Assembly: GCA_002633005.1 (NCBI GenBank)
Contig: NMRA01000270.1
Span: forward strand, 146,345 to 210,344
DNA length: 64,000 nt
Origin: Phoronis australis
Taxonomy: Eukaryota; Phoronida; Phoronidae
Direction: 5' to 3'
A model generated the notes under the pieces. The model made no database searches, was not told where the DNA came from, and was given only the letters and a program-made list of their open reading frames with translations. Below, in pieces: positions 12,401 to 26,056 of the stretch (position 1 is the first letter of the stretch; each line of letters starts with the position of its first letter). The translations under genes were made by a program, and so were the position numbers.

Positions 12401-14360
12401 ATGCACAGAAAATCAGTGTCCAATCATTAGAAAAAAAGGAGTACCCAAACCAATGGCACTTCCGACGACATCCACTCTGCCTCCCAAAAACAAATAACCA
12501 ACCTAGTTGACAACAAAACATCCCTACAAATCCTTCTATTGGATTTGCCAGAGACCTCTTCAGAAATAACGCTGCTCATGGGTTCTAACTGGATTACAAC
12601 AAGAGTGTCCAGTGAAGGCAGCAAGACCTCATTACATGCACCAATTACAATGAGATTACAGAGTGAAAGTCCTGAGCACACAAGCTGATCTACCTTGGAA
12701 AAGAGATTTGGATAGATAACACTGCCACTTAGACTCAATGACATTACAAAAGAATCTACTTACCTGGCAAGCTACCTGTAAACAATTTTCAGTAGCGATC
12801 TTTCAGTGAGGTGACACCGTCTATGTGGTACCTGTAATGATGGGAGATGAACATGAACTAAATAAACAACTCATTCTTTGTGACTTGATTTTCCTCACAT
12901 GAAAGAAGGTGAATGGATAAAAGAGGTCTCTAATCACCCTTATTTAGAACAGCCGATACACTTGACTGATTTCAACACCAAATGTCCTGTGGCTTCCAGT
13001 CACAGAAGATGGCTCATAGAACTGTAACCTGACTAGTGTCCCTGACTGAACTGACCCTTTTTATGTGTTGCTAATGGTCACTAAATCCAGTTTAATAGTG
13101 ACAGAAAATGGTGGCATAGCTAATGGATAGCTGAAGATTATAACAATAGCTGGTTGTGCTTACATTGTAAAGATTTTGTAACTTACAGACAATCAAACAG
13201 GAGCTCATTCAGTAGAGAAAAATAGTCAATTGCATAAGATGATGGGTAATTTTCCTGTTTACAAGGGACCTCATTCCTACCTACCTCATTTATATTTGTA
13301 TGACCCTATGACTGTAAAAATAAACTGCATGTCACAGCACCAATCACTTACTAATTAAGTGGTGCGAAGGAAAGCTGCTTTCAAAAACCACACAGTGTTT
13401 TGAATACGGTAAACATCATATCAATCCCGCAATTTTAATCAGGCAAAAAGCAAATCACCTGCAGCATAAGTTATGAAATTTTTCTCTTAGTAGAACAAAC
13501 CTAGGATCCAAAATAACCTACCATACTCATCTGGAATAATGCCCAGGCATAGCGCTTTAACTGGAAATTCAAGATTAGGCAAGGGCGTTTAAACACAAAA
13601 TTTTTGATAAGCCAGGGGCTAAGGCATTTACCTGAACCATCGATTCGGTCACACAAATGCGCCGCCATTTTCTACACATTAGTACAATAACGTTAGAATG
13701 CACATAAGCCAAAAGAACCTATCATGTTACCTTCATCAAAAAAATGTGTATTTTTCTACCAGTGTATGGCAAGGAACACAAAAGAGCTAAAATTCACATG
13801 AGAAGGGTTTTTGCATACATTATCAATGATGCCTTGGTTCTGCCAGATTCAACGCCAAATTCAACGCAGACTCTCATTGGCTCATCAAAACACTACATTA
13901 CAGTATGCAAATTTTGATTGGTCAATTTCAGGAAACCCAGAAAATGTTCTAAAAATAAACTTCAAACTCATCAACGTTTTTTGGTTATGAAATGAAATAA
14001 AAGCCGAGGAAGCGAGATGGTGAATGACAAACTGGTAAGATATGTATGAACTCTTGAAGCGAGCCGTGATTCAGTGTACGAAGGTTGAGGCATTCCTATG
14101 ACTTATTAAATGTCAGTGTGATGGCGGGACTTTATGATGGTCGCAAAGTAATCAGCACTTTACAATCCACAGGCTACAGGAAAACATTGATTAAAACCAA
14201 TGTAGGCACACTTGCTGAACTCTGATTGGAACACATTACATATTTAATCAGTCCATTCAACCCCATTCTGATACCACAAAAATGTTTCACAACAGGTGCT
14301 ATTCTCCCGTCCGGCAGAAATGTTCAAGCCTCCAAAGTTGTCGATTAGAAGTGTTCGAGA
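9423..14360. other. No supported gene; one perfect hairpin and A+T-rich tracts
   Basis: 10670-10790 is TTTAATT-rich low complexity. Open segments at 10033-10443 and 12427-12744 on the minus strand look somewhat protein-like but lack recognisable domains, so I do not call them. Confidence 0.45.
10785..10815. repeat. Perfect 31-nt palindrome
   Basis: AACCTGATTTAGCCA, one T, then TGGCTAAATCAGGTT: a 15-bp perfect stem with a single-base centre, next to A+T-rich sequence and followed by a T run. Could be the centre of a small foldback or a replication-slippage product. Confidence 0.8.
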
Positions 14361-14361
14361 C

Positions 14362-15634
14362 TATGGTAAAGTCGCGTGATTTTCGGACGGCCCGCCATTT
14401 TCGACCAAGAATAAATAATGAGTTTTTCATAGTCCACGAAATTCGTACAAGGTCCAAAAACTGTTTTTCAATGATCTTCGAATTTCGGACAATGTCATAA
14501 ACGTTCGATTTTTGTCGACTTTCGGACAAGGAAAATTTTAGAAACGCTAATTTGGGATCGATGCAGCTCCCGTGTCACTAACGCGTTCAACCGATGATTA
14601 CTACTCTACAAGGCTTGAATCGCTGAGAATTGGTGAAACAGGCTTTGTAATTTTTACCTTGTCTTGACGATGTCATGACCGTTACTCAATTGTCTTGCCT
14701 TTAGCTTGCGTTTGGCGCTTTAGCTATGAAAAGAGTCACCGAGTCCCGCATTACGAAAATTTCTGATGAAAATACAAATGGGAAATACACCGAAGGCTGC
14801 AGTTTTTCGTTGTAGCGTAACATGTGCTCTGGTTCAATTAGACCGTGTTGTTCGACTTCCGACTGTGACATTGAACTTGCACGCCTGACATCAGCTTGCG
14901 TGTTTACGAAACGTTTTTATTTTTAAAACGTCCTGGCCTTTGCAAATGCCCTTGTTAGTGGCTAAAATCTTCCGACGACGTGTCCGGATTTTATTCTTGA
15001 CGTGATGAGAAATATTTTTTGTTTAGGCCCCAATACACAATAGGCCACAGCTAAGTCTGTCCGTAGGATATCGCGCGTTCAAAGTAGTGCAGATAGTGAA
15101 CAGCAGCAGCCGAAAGAAACGGAGCCAAAGTAAAGCTGGTTAAAAATCAAACATAGGTAGGAAGACTCTTCACAACGCAGCCCGACATTTCAAGTGAGAT
15201 AGCACATTTTTGAAAAGATTCCGTCACTTGCCGAGAACGGTTTTTGAGCATCGGCAATGCAAGAAGAATATTTCATATTGAGAAAGCACATCTTTGAAAA
15301 GAACCAACACTTGTTGGGAACGGTCTTTGTGCGTCGATGGCGCACATTTCTTATTGGGAAAGCCAGATTTTCAAAAATTAATCGCTCAGACCATTTGAGT
15401 CTCATTTACCTGCAATTATACTGCTATCAAATGACCGAGCCAGCAATGTTGATACTACGACCGCTCACCAAAATAATGTACCCCCATGAAATTCGGACAG
15501 TAGCGGAAACCCAAATTTGGAGGTCCGCCAAATTCGGACACCACAGAAATGATGTTTCGCGAGATTCGTCCAAGAATGAATTTTTTCTATTGGAATTAAT
15601 TTTCAGTGTCCGAAAATCACGAGACTTTACCGTA
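14362..15634. mobile_element. DNA element with ~28-bp terminal inverted repeats, 1.27 kb
   Basis: Left end reads TATGGTAAAGTCGCGTGATT then TTCGGAC; the complement of the right end reads TACGGTAAAGTCTCGTGATT then TTCGGAC. TA flanks both ends (14362-14363 and 15633-15634), so a TA target duplication is possible. GTCCGAAnTT motifs recur subterminally. No transposase domain seen; internal ORFs overlap a tandem repeat. Confidence 0.6.
15186..15405 (+). repeat. Three-unit tandem repeat, period about 81 bp
   Basis: Units start near 15186, 15267 and 15347, each with TTTC..(A/T)T(T/G)..GA..AAGC.CA..TTTGAAAAG-like sequence, and GGGAACGGT/GAGAACGGTTT in units 1 and 2. Lies inside the TIR element and generates the ORFs in both directions. 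Confidence 0.6.
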
Positions 15635-15639
15635 TAGCA

Positions 15640-18170
15640 TGCATAGTAGTGTCTACACCCTAAATTCCTGATGTCGGCGTGTTGACAGCTTGCAGGCTAC
15701 TTTGCTCACATGGGGCACTGCTAATCAAGGTAGTATTTACAAAAACGCTGACACTTAACTTTTGAAGGCGTTTTTGGGTTAACAGGCATTTTTTCTCTGA
15801 AACGCAGTTTTGAATTTAGTTGATTTTCATAAAAATGATATTAGCAATTTTCCGTATATGTGACACGGTGAGCAAGTACCAAAACGAAGAAAACATTGAC
15901 ATGTTGAACATAGCATTAGTTTTACTCCTGTTTCTGACCTCATTGCTCAAGTCAAACGCAAATTGTTATGTAAGGGGCTGAGAAAGAAAATCTGTGAATG
16001 TCTCGCCCATTGAACATTTATCAGGACTGAAAAGCGACTGAGGAAACTTGTGTAGTGCATCACCACTTAAATAACAGCTATTCTTGTTTTCATATTTGTA
16101 GAAAGCGGATGAAAATACGCCATCTTGATTAAAAGGTCTTCAAAAAAGGTAGCATACCCTTAGTTAAAGGAAGTCACTATCATATAATTTGGGCTTCAAG
16201 CTAAATGAGTCTGTTAAAAGTGAACATTTGGACACTTCTGGGGGGCTCACAATTAAGTGGGACTAGGCTATTAACCCCTGACAAGTATAAATTTAAGTTC
16301 TACAATAAACTGGCCTCATCTTGCCAAATTATTCCATACATTGTAAGACTGTCTAGAGTTGCAGGTAGCAAGTGGGAATGTCAGCAATGGCGAATATGAA
16401 AATTACGAATATTCATAAAAATTGAAAACACGATAAGAACATACATTATCCATGCATAGCTTTCAATCAAACATAAACAAAACAAAGGAAAACCAAAACG
16501 AAAAAACATCCAATAACAAAATAAACACCATCTACCTTAGTTCGCAGTCGGCGTTCCAGTGAGAACTCGTGAAAATCAATCTGGGACATCTATAATTCAT
16601 GCTGATACAATCAAAATCAGGCAATCTGCAAGTTTCCAGCAATAATTAGATTGCAGAGATTAATTCTGTCAGTTACACTTAGACAAAGTCATTTACAGTC
16701 CTGCCCATTTTTAAAAATTAAAAATTGGACATCTTGAGAAATATCTCTTTTTACCAAAATATTAGACGTTAAAACACTTCTAAAAGTAACTGATAAACCA
16801 ATTTCAAAAATGTAAAATTAATATGTTAATTAATTGCAGGTTGGTTAATAATTAATGAAACCGGTGAAAACAGAACACAGTGCTAACACATTTGATAAGT
16901 AAATGCAGACTACATAACCATATGGTAATGTCATAAGTTAAACTTAATTTCAAAACAATGTGTTGTACTTCAGTGACCTCAATTCCTCCTGGAGTAATTC
17001 CACACAAGTGCTCTACTAGTTTCATGGGATATGAGAAAAGTTACGCGGAGACTAGGAATCATTTATAATTGTTCCTATTTGCACACAAATAGTGCCGCAG
17101 GATTTTTCATCTAAGTGTTCCGTGATAATGCAATATGATAAGTCCCATTCGTCGCCACTAAAGACTGTTGGAAAATGCTGTCAGTTTTTTGAAGCAATCA
17201 CTCCTTAATCTTCATATTTGACAACATACAGCGTTACCATTCTTTTAAAGTGTATGAAAACCCACCTTCCAAAAAACACCTCAAGATTGAGACTATTTAA
17301 AGCTATGAAATTGGTTTCAAATAATTCCTTAGTTAAATTGGAAGTGATTTCAGGGTTCCGAACACCTGACAGTTAGTTATGGCTGGAGACCAGGCTCTGC
17401 AAGTAGGATAGACAAAGCGCGGCATTTCATGCACAAGGCAAGGTATAAAGAAATAATGAAACAGTTCTTTGGAAACACAGAAATAATTTCTCATCTGAAT
17501 GAGGAATAAGATAAGACCAAACAACAGTGGGCCTAAGTGTTCTACATCCAAAGTTGCACCTTGTACTGAACATGTTTTTAGCCACTTTAAGAAATATAAT
17601 TCAAACAAACATCAAAAGGCAGGCAAAAGACAATTGTTGGAATTAAACAGAGTACATTAACATTGAGATGACCTACCTTATGGGAACCGTTTGTCAATGA
17701 CAGCTCACTTTGCGGACACGCTTTTTCTCACGACTTTCATCAAGTATAAGCTATGAGTTGGGAGTCGAGTCCAAATGGCCAGTCCCATACTGGGAAAGAA
17801 TCAATTAACAGCAGATCGGAAGCACCATTTGACAGCTATGACTGCGCAGCTGCAAATTCACCCCAGTGGGGATTGAATCAACTCCACCGTGCATGGGTGA
17901 TATACCATTTCCAAACTCAGAAAATGTCGAACGGAGCACCTTTTTCTTCCTTTACCTTCTTTTTGCTCAAACAGAAATCTAGGAGCGTCTCGCATGCTTG
18001 ACCCCTTTTTGGCCCAACATCTCGCACACGGGCTCATCTCCTACGAAATGCGAACGCCATTGGCACATGTTGCTCATGCATGACTCATAAATGGAGCCTT
18101 CTAATTTTCATCTATCTGTTTACTTTAGTACTTTGAATGCATGCTTGAATGTAGTGTGGCAACTTTGTGG
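15640..18170. other. No gene seen
   Basis: A+T-rich. ORFs at 16205-16399, 17333-17608 and 17753-18001 have no recognisable domain. Confidence 0.45.
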
Positions 18171-18173
18171 CGA

Positions 18174-18250
18174 CCTGGGGTTTTTACCAGGTTGTCAAAC
18201 AAAATCTGAGGTCGCATTGGCAATCTGCAGGTTGCCAAATCAAACCCCGG
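18174..18250. repeat. Small inverted-repeat element
   Basis: CCTGGGGTTT at the left and AAACCCCGG at the right form inverted ends about 77 bp apart, with GGTTGTCAAA and GGTTGCCAAA as internal direct words. MITE-like remnant. Confidence 0.35.
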
Positions 18251-18299
18251 AAGATGTCTGTGGATCAAGGTGGATTTTTTTGTTAAAAATTTGACTTAG

Positions 18300-20990
18300 A
18301 GGTAGCACAATCTTGTCCAAAATTGGTTTCAGTTTAATACCCCCTCCCAGTTGCCAAGGAATATCAGACGAATTTAAGTGCCCTGGGTGTTCACATGGAT
18401 CAATATGGTAATAGAAGGATGAGGCAGTATTGACAGTGTTTCAAAAAGTTTATGTTTTCAAAGACGTCATAGCATGTCTCTTTAATTTCCAAGTACAGTA
18501 AAAATTCTTTAATTTAGACGAAAACAATTGCTAAAATTGCCACATTTCTATTTTTCAGAGGTTTACCACATTGTTGTAAATGCTCAAAATTTTGTTTAGT
18601 AACAGCTACGCCATACAAATCAAATAAGTAAATTTTCCTAAAATTTTGGCAAAATGAAATTTTATCTGTCCATTGTGTCACAAACAGAAGAATTTTTACT
18701 GCAAATGTAAATGATCATTAAATGGACACTAGCGGCACAAGGAGAGAGTTTCTGAGATTAACCCCGAAACTGATCCGAACTCACAAACTCGTTAGTCACA
18801 GTCCAACAATTTGCTACACACCCTCCGTAAACAATCATATTTAAGCGGATGACTGGAAGCCAACACCAAGAATTGGAGATTTATAATAAAATCAAAACAG
18901 AACAACAGATTTTGTACACATAATTATGTTTGGCATAATGTAATAGGGAGACTTCACTTAATTTAGGCACCAGAGTCAAAGAACACAAGTGTAAAAATCT
19001 TGGTACTATTACAGCACTGGGAGGCCACTCATGTGTGTCAACACTTCACAACATTAACCCCAGATGATGTGACTATCCTGGCCAGGGACCCTTCTAGAGT
19101 CGCAAAATACGCGATTGTGCCGAGATCAGGTGGGGAAAGCCCTCCATTAATAGAGATCAAGGTTATGACTTACCTGCCATCTACAACTCCCTAGCTTCAT
19201 GAGACGGCAAATAAATGTCTCACCTGGCAACCACGTGACGGGGAAAGGTGGAAAACTTAGACCTACATCAGTCAGCACTGAAGAAGGCCCGAGTAGGAGC
19301 CGAAAGCTATGCAATCCAAAGCCTCACTCCGAACAGGTAACTTACCCAGAGCAGGTAACTCACCATCACTTATCTTTTCTCAATTTGTTTCTTAGCCACA
19401 TGAGACATAACTTCTGGATTTCCAAAGAGTCGACAATTTGTTATAGCTCGAGATCATGCTTGGCAAATAAAACATCAAGCCATGCCAAGCTTGAGGTTAG
19501 GTGCAGCAAGCTGACTTGGCACGGAGTGACATTTTATGCAGCAAGCATGCTCTCAACGAATGACGAAACTGTCCTTCCAGAAATGTCAAAATTTAGACCA
19601 ATTTCATTATGATAAATGATCTAAATCTCAAAAGTTGTGATGGAAGGCAGGTTCACAGCAACCTCTATGTAGACAAGATAGAGGTTAGAGTAAATATACT
19701 AATGAGCCAATTCTGGGCATATTATTCCAACTCGTTATTTCAATTCAAGCAAAGATAAGAACACTTTGGAAGAGTACATACACTCATAAAGAAATGAAAA
19801 AGTTGTACGATAAAAGCAATTTTTATAGCAACTTAATGTTCAGTGGCATTGTGTGCACTTCCCCTCCAAAAAACCTGAATCAATCTTAAAACACAAACGA
19901 AAGATGCTGGGTGTGTGGTCGTACAGTTTACATTATTAGTAAACAGATATCATAAATGCACCCACCTAATTTGATGCTCAGCTTGTTGACCAAATCAAAA
20001 TCAGTCATCCAAAAACAATTATCCACTCAAAGCCACTTTTCGAACAAGTTATGTGTGCCCAACCAAAACATCAAGATATCAGTTAGTGCATTTAACTACA
20101 TGGTGGGACAGCTTTCAAATTTGCCACAAACAGGAGTCATGACACTTGTCAATCCTACCAAGGATGGCTTAGTGATGCATAATAAGCGCTTATTCAATTT
20201 TTGTCCTACCAACCCATTCAGTGCAAACACCAGTAACCACCACGCTAAAAATCTGCAAGTGAAAGCTTTACAACTTCAACTATTTCCATAAAGTTTGAAT
20301 TTCAATCAAAAGCATTAGTGTGATACACCCAAGAAGAACAAATTTTAATTTCCAAGCATGTTCTACTATAACAGCAACATTAAAAACTCGGCTCACCTTT
20401 GTAGATGCTTTGCAATCGGCATGGTTGATTTCTCCTCAATGGCGACAGTCACCAAATGTTGATGTCTAAATTAGTTGCACTTCTTGACCCATACCAATTT
20501 GTTAAGGTCCGGGTTATGAGTACTGAAGTCAGACTGATGATGTGCAGTCATATTTTCCCATTTTCTAAATGTTATTAAATTCCTTGGAATATTCCGTCTC
20601 CAAATTCCGCTCTTATCATCGCAACATGATTTCCAAAGCAGATGATATCTGAAAATGTTAAGCTACATTACTTAGAGCAATTTTCATAAGCCAGTCATCC
20701 ACAAACTAACTTCAAGTGACAATTCGTGAAAGGGAAACCATGATGTACAAAATACGTCTGATTGGTCAGACCTGGCACTCTTGACTATTTTCGTCGCTTG
20801 CAGATTTTCTTGCAACCAACTTCGCCAATGTGGTACATCAGTACAGTCCAATAATTAAAAGGTATTTTTTCTTGCAGTTATTTTTTTAAAGACTTGTTTC
20901 ATCCTGCTTAGCTTACATTGCTGAATTCTTAACAGAAGCAATTTCAGTATAAACACATTACCTCCTACATTCGATCTAGAATTATTGTCG
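18300..20990. other. No supported gene
   Basis: An ORF at 19199-19612 (no ATG needed in context, no domain) crosses a CTGAAGAAGGCC...GGAGCCGAAAGC segment resembling words seen near retroelement ends. No reverse-transcriptase motif is present. Confidence 0.4.
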
Positions 20991-20995
20991 AATGA

Positions 20996-21127
20996 ACTGG
21001 CAACTCCAATTCATAGGCAATGCATACACGTATGCATCATTTTCGAATTTATTATTTTAGAGAAGCCTAAATCCCAATAAACTCTGATGCAGTTCTCGAG
21101 TTGATGGTTTCGATGTTCTTGTTAGCA
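20996..21127 (-). repeat. Copy of the ~240-bp dispersed repeat, reverse orientation, partial
   Basis: The complement reads CAAGAACATCGAAACCATCA, ACTCGAGAACTGCATCAGAG and TTTATTGGGATTTAGG, matching the 5' half of the family. Confidence 0.5.
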
Positions 21128-21129
21128 AC

Positions 21130-24100
21130 AGAAATGGACCAAGTCCCACCACACAGCGTCGCACCGATTCGATATTCGCCAACTAACAGGGTGAAATTCG
21201 GCATTAAGAGAAACAAATGCTAAAATCCCATTTTGAAACCCGTAGGCAGAAATTTTTGACACTAAAACTACATAGCATACAGGTAAATTCGTAAAAGTCA
21301 ACAGCCCTGAAATCAAGAATTTTGAAAAATCATAAAATTTTTTAAACAGAAATGTATTTCATTTGTTTGATTCTAGAACTTAATTGAACTTCCCATGGAA
21401 AAAATACAGATAATATCCTTTGTAGACTAAAATCACAACTCAGATTTGGGCAGCATTCAGCTTAACACAAGTTCTCAGACTCTGTGAAATTAAATCTTGG
21501 GAAAATTTCAAGCGTGAGCCTGAGTGTTCACACGTAGGTCTTCATTACCTTATTAACTTGAGTGATATTGCAAGCCAAGGCAGAACCACTCTGTAAACCT
21601 TTTTGAGCTGTCATTAAGCATGGGACACAGATCACCAACACGGAATTTAATCCATGGCCAACTTTTTAACACCATCTCCAGTTTCCAAGGAAAATAATAA
21701 ACCCTTCTAATTAAAACACTGTTTTGTCAAACCAATCAGTGTATGTCCACCTGTTGCTTGTCACTCAGCTTTCTCAACAGCTTGTAGTTGGCAAAGTTAC
21801 AAATACTAAAACTGGAGCACAAAACAAGCGTTGTTTCTGATTAAACACACTTGTATGGCAAAAATTCTTTGCTTCCGACACTGCAAAAAAACTAGAATCA
21901 AAAAACTAGAGTCCCTTGTTCACCGATCGAGGGAAAAGAAGGGTCCTGCCTCCTCTCACTCCCCCACTGGTTACTGCCTGAAGTAGCCAGAATTAATCAT
22001 ATATTTCTGCTTATTTCAAAGCATTCAGTACACCACCCACCAGACCTTGTTTTTTTAGGGAATCGGACTAACCTGAGAGAAGTAGGGGTTTCAAGTAGAG
22101 ATGTGAGGTATTCCATAAATGAAGTTCTTTGATGGGGGATTTTTTGTCATTCGAGGGTAATTTTTGGCCATAGCGAGAGTAATTTTTTTAAATTTTATGT
22201 TTTTCAGAGGGCATCAAAGCTGATATTTCATCATAAGGGCCTTGCAACTTGTTCCTTGTTCCCAATATTATGGCTAAAAACCAGGTCAATCTGAACTAAT
22301 TAGCTTGACCAGGCCGACCATTTTTGTAATGAACATCAGGTCTCAGTCAGGAAATAAATAATCGCCAGTTCTTCTCCAAGGCCAAGACATCAGTCCAAAT
22401 CTAAATGAGGTCAAAAATTGTTTCCTTGACCGAAGTTTATAATGTGTTTAAGTAAAATGACCAAATGAAAACTTCATGAGGAAAATGGCTTCAATTCAAA
22501 CCTGTGATGGTGAAAATTTAATTTTCCTGACATGTTCCTTAGTTGAAAATTGAACTGGCAGATTTTTGAAAACATTAAATAATGTTTACTGTTAGTATGT
22601 CAACAATAATCATTTCCTGTCCAGGCAACTTAGCTTACTCGCACTCACCACTCTGTTCGATTGACATGACGTGACTAACCTTGAACTCAAGGGAACAAGA
22701 AATGTGGCCCGCATATGTAGCCTGCACTAGAAGTTAAGAAAAGACAAAAAACACAACTAGCTGGAGACAGAGTAACGCAATTGACAAAAAAGATTGTCAA
22801 ATAATAAACCAGAAAGACAGGCTGATATTCGTAATTTAGGCCACAAAGCCGATTATATGGCCACGTGCTTATAAATTTTACCTGGCTGTGTCTGAACTGA
22901 ACATTGATAGTACTAGGTCTAGGCTAAGTAGCCTATTATAATGTAGCCTACTGGCAATTCTGTCGTAATTTACCATAATAATAAATAATTATCAACAAAA
23001 ACCTCCTTTATCGGATAATCCCATAATATACTTAAATGGTGTAATGTTTTTCGAGTATCTAACAGTCAAATCCTAAATTTTCATAGTTGCAACCGCAGAG
23101 CTGTCAAGCTGGTGAAGGACGAACACGTGCGGCAGCGCAAAGAGGCACGGGAAGCGAACGACACCTGCACAGACATGCCGGCGGCCTGTTGTTCAGCTTT
23201 CGTAACAGTTTCATTCCGTCTTTTGATTAGACTGCCTCATGATATGTACCTCGAGAACCAAAACTTTTGTCAAAGAAGTCGTTTTTGTGGAATTCACAGA
23301 CTGCAAACCACGAACACCACCGACACCGAGCTATTGAACGCCATCTTTCGGAATACTAATTCTGGATGCAAAGAATGACTACCGCCGTAGGCCTACTCAC
23401 ATTGCTGGCTGGGACTCCGTTGAGAATTTTTGCAATTTTTGCGAATCCAGTCATCAGATGTATCTCCTAAACCCAAGCTGGAAACCAATGGCATATTTTC
23501 AAAATCCTTGATCATCGCAAAAGCGGTATCATAGGTACGTTCATAAGAGTGTAGCCTAATCACCGCCTTGGTTGTGTTTTTGTAGAGTAGCAGTGATAGC
23601 CCGATTTTTTTCAAGATGAATTTAAAGTTCAAGTTCTCTTATTTGTTATAGAAGTTAAGGTGCGTGTCTGAGCAGTTTCTGTCACACGCTTTTTCCAAGA
23701 AATCTGTCAAAAATTTTGACTTTTGCAATATCGCGGAATTTTTTCGGAAGTTGTTAGCCTACCAGTAACTGTTGAATTGAAAATGAGCTGCTAATAAAAC
23801 ATATAAATGGAGTCGAATCGCGTCATACCGAACCTCGTTTATTACGTTCGCTCACTTGTAAAATTTCATTCCACAATTTAATACACAATAGTCTACCCAT
23901 CCTACAATTCAACGTACACGGATATAAGGTTACAACGTCCCATCATCAATGTCTCAGTGGGATGCATTACTCCTTTCACCAGCAAACTTGGCTCCGATAT
24001 CATACTGTAGGCACATCCTGGGGCGCGTTTTGGATTTTTTAATAAACAAAAAATGGCCTAAAAGGCACCCCTTTCTTCAAATGACGATCGAAAGCGCTAG

Positions 24101-25800
24101 TTAACCAAAAGATTATCTTGGCATCCTGCCATTATTAACGTGTATCACGTATGCAGTGACGTAACGACGTACACACTCTTGAGAAAAAGTGCAACCTTGT
24201 ACCCGCAGTGTAACAGATGGTCAGTAGTACTTTTTAAACGACAGGTTACGTGCCCAAGTATTTTAAAAAAATAAAACAGTTGGCATCTGGAACCAACACA
24301 CCAGCTGCCTATCAGTAAACTCGTATAGCATGATGCCTGTGGTAAGTTACTCATAAAATTCCGAAGTGCACATCTAATGTTTTCATACGAAATTCATTGT
24401 GCATTCATTTATTTTTGATCGAAATCTTTAATAAGAATTAGCAAGTCCACTGCTCTTCTTCGAGAATGAATTTTGGGACCACTATGTTTAGTGTTTTATG
24501 TTGTACCCCGACTTGATTACCTGTAAGCTGAGCTGTTGTAACTAGAGTAAACATGCATGAACTGATGAGGCTGGGCACGTGACCTGTCGTTTACGAGGCT
24601 TGCTGCCCAAGACAATTCACAAAATGGATTAAACGCTCCTGTTGGTAAGGAGATAATGAGACCTGTCGGCTTTTCTCAGGGTCTGCCTGGAGTGAAACAT
24701 CCAATTTACTCCTAATTATGATAGCATTAGAACCCGACGGCGAAATTATATGCACTACTCGGTGCAGCGGGATAGGGGTTTAATTAGTACTATTACGTCT
24801 AATACAGAAATACTATTCAAACTTGCTTGTTATAGATCAACATTACTTCAAAGTGGTACTGAATTAGATATTAGACAATTTTGGACATTTTTCTAGATTA
24901 CCACATAATACTGTTCCGCAGACTTTGTCTTCCGTCAGCGACTTAGGCTGCGTATTTCCTCATTTGCACGAGGTTTACTGCATATTTTCTGTCAATGTAA
25001 ATTCATTTTGATCTACTGAAAATCCAATCTATTATTATTCCACTTCTTTATCTAAAAGTTGGCTTGATTACAATAAGCCTCTACCACAACGGAGATTTCA
25101 GACAGGTTGCTGGAAATTCGAAGGTTCAACTGTAGAATTTGATAGTCTCATTTTCATGCATTTTTTCACATTTGCGAAAGTCACAACATTCTTCCTGAAA
25201 ATTTTAATTTTTAAAATACATACTACATGCACAAACGTCCGTGCATTATTTAGGCTACTGGGAAAACTTTTTGTAGGATTTCACGGCCGCGTAAAAAGCA
25301 GTCATATGCCGGATTTGTATTGCAGACATACACAACTGAGGTTGTAGTTCAATAACGTTTCGAATACTTTTATTAAAAATTCAAAAGTTGCATATTAAAA
25401 CGAAAATGAACTGATGATAATTAAGAAAACACTTACATTTTCTAAAATTTCATTTTGAACATTACTGTGACATTAAATAGTTTTGGTCGTGTTTTGATAC
25501 TCCTGCTAATTAAGCGCATCCTTAAACTACAACAGCGAAGTGGAGCGTGAGAAACAGTACATTGTGCAGTGGCGTGTATGTGTGTAATGGCTTGCGAACA
25601 AGAAGATCCCCGGGGTGGAGTCACAATGAGATTTGCAGCATTTCAAGAAAAGGTTTTGAAAGCATTAAAGTGTACACAACATGACTCTAGTACCTCAAAA
25701 TAAATTTTATTATTATATCTTACTTGATTTCAGTGCCTTTAGTGCACAGCTCACAAAGAAACACGCAAAAATTGAAAAAAATAATAATTATGTACAACGT
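21130..25800. other. No supported gene
   Basis: The protein-like open segments on each strand at 23040-23630 (one ending AAT|gtgagt on the minus strand near 23400) lack recognisable domains or a consistent exon chain. Elsewhere only short ORFs. Confidence 0.4.
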
Positions 25801-25802
25801 CA

Positions 25803-26056
25803 TTGGTTCGTAGAGGGATCAAAAGATGTGTTTCCGGAGGCTGCAGCAACAGCAGCCAGGCGGAAAACGTCTCGGTGTTCCGAAGGACACCAAAGTTGCG
25901 CAGAAGTGGCATGACTTCGTGCGCCGAACGAGAGTGTGGGACGTCATCGTGGACCAAGCGATTCGGTCCGGGGCCACTCTGTGTTCTGCCCACTTTGAGG
26001 ACTCATGTTTCGACTCCAGTCACATGAGACGTTACGATGAAGGCCTGGTTCAATAA
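25803..26056 (+). pseudogene. THAP zinc-finger ORF, frame-broken
   Basis: Two overlapping frames together give a THAP-type DNA-binding domain. Frame one (25803-25880) encodes KRCVSGGCSNSSQAENVSVF, the first zinc pair (C-x4-C). The next frame (from about 25880) encodes VPKDTKVAQKWHDFVRRTR and TLCSAHFEDSCF, the second pair (C-x2-H). One missing base near 25880 in GTGTTCCGAAGG accounts for the shift. There is no ATG in frame one: translation would need the TTG at 25803, and a stop lies just upstream at 25782. The reading frame ends at TAA 26054-26056, overlapping an AATAAA, before the usual AVPT-like end. THAP domains occur in host proteins and in P-like or other DNA transposases; here a transposon relic is likelier. 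A base error in the assembly is the alternative. Confidence 0.6.

Noticed and set aside
12427-12744. 105-residue minus-strand open segment with splice-like words
   Set aside because: Composition is protein-like but no family is recognisable and the candidate donors and acceptors do not form a consistent frame.
19270-19310. Hammerhead-ribozyme-like core (CTGAAGA ... GCCGAAAGC)
   Set aside because: There is one extra base between the CUGANGA box and the stem, giving a mismatch at the closing pair, and I could not find stems I and III.
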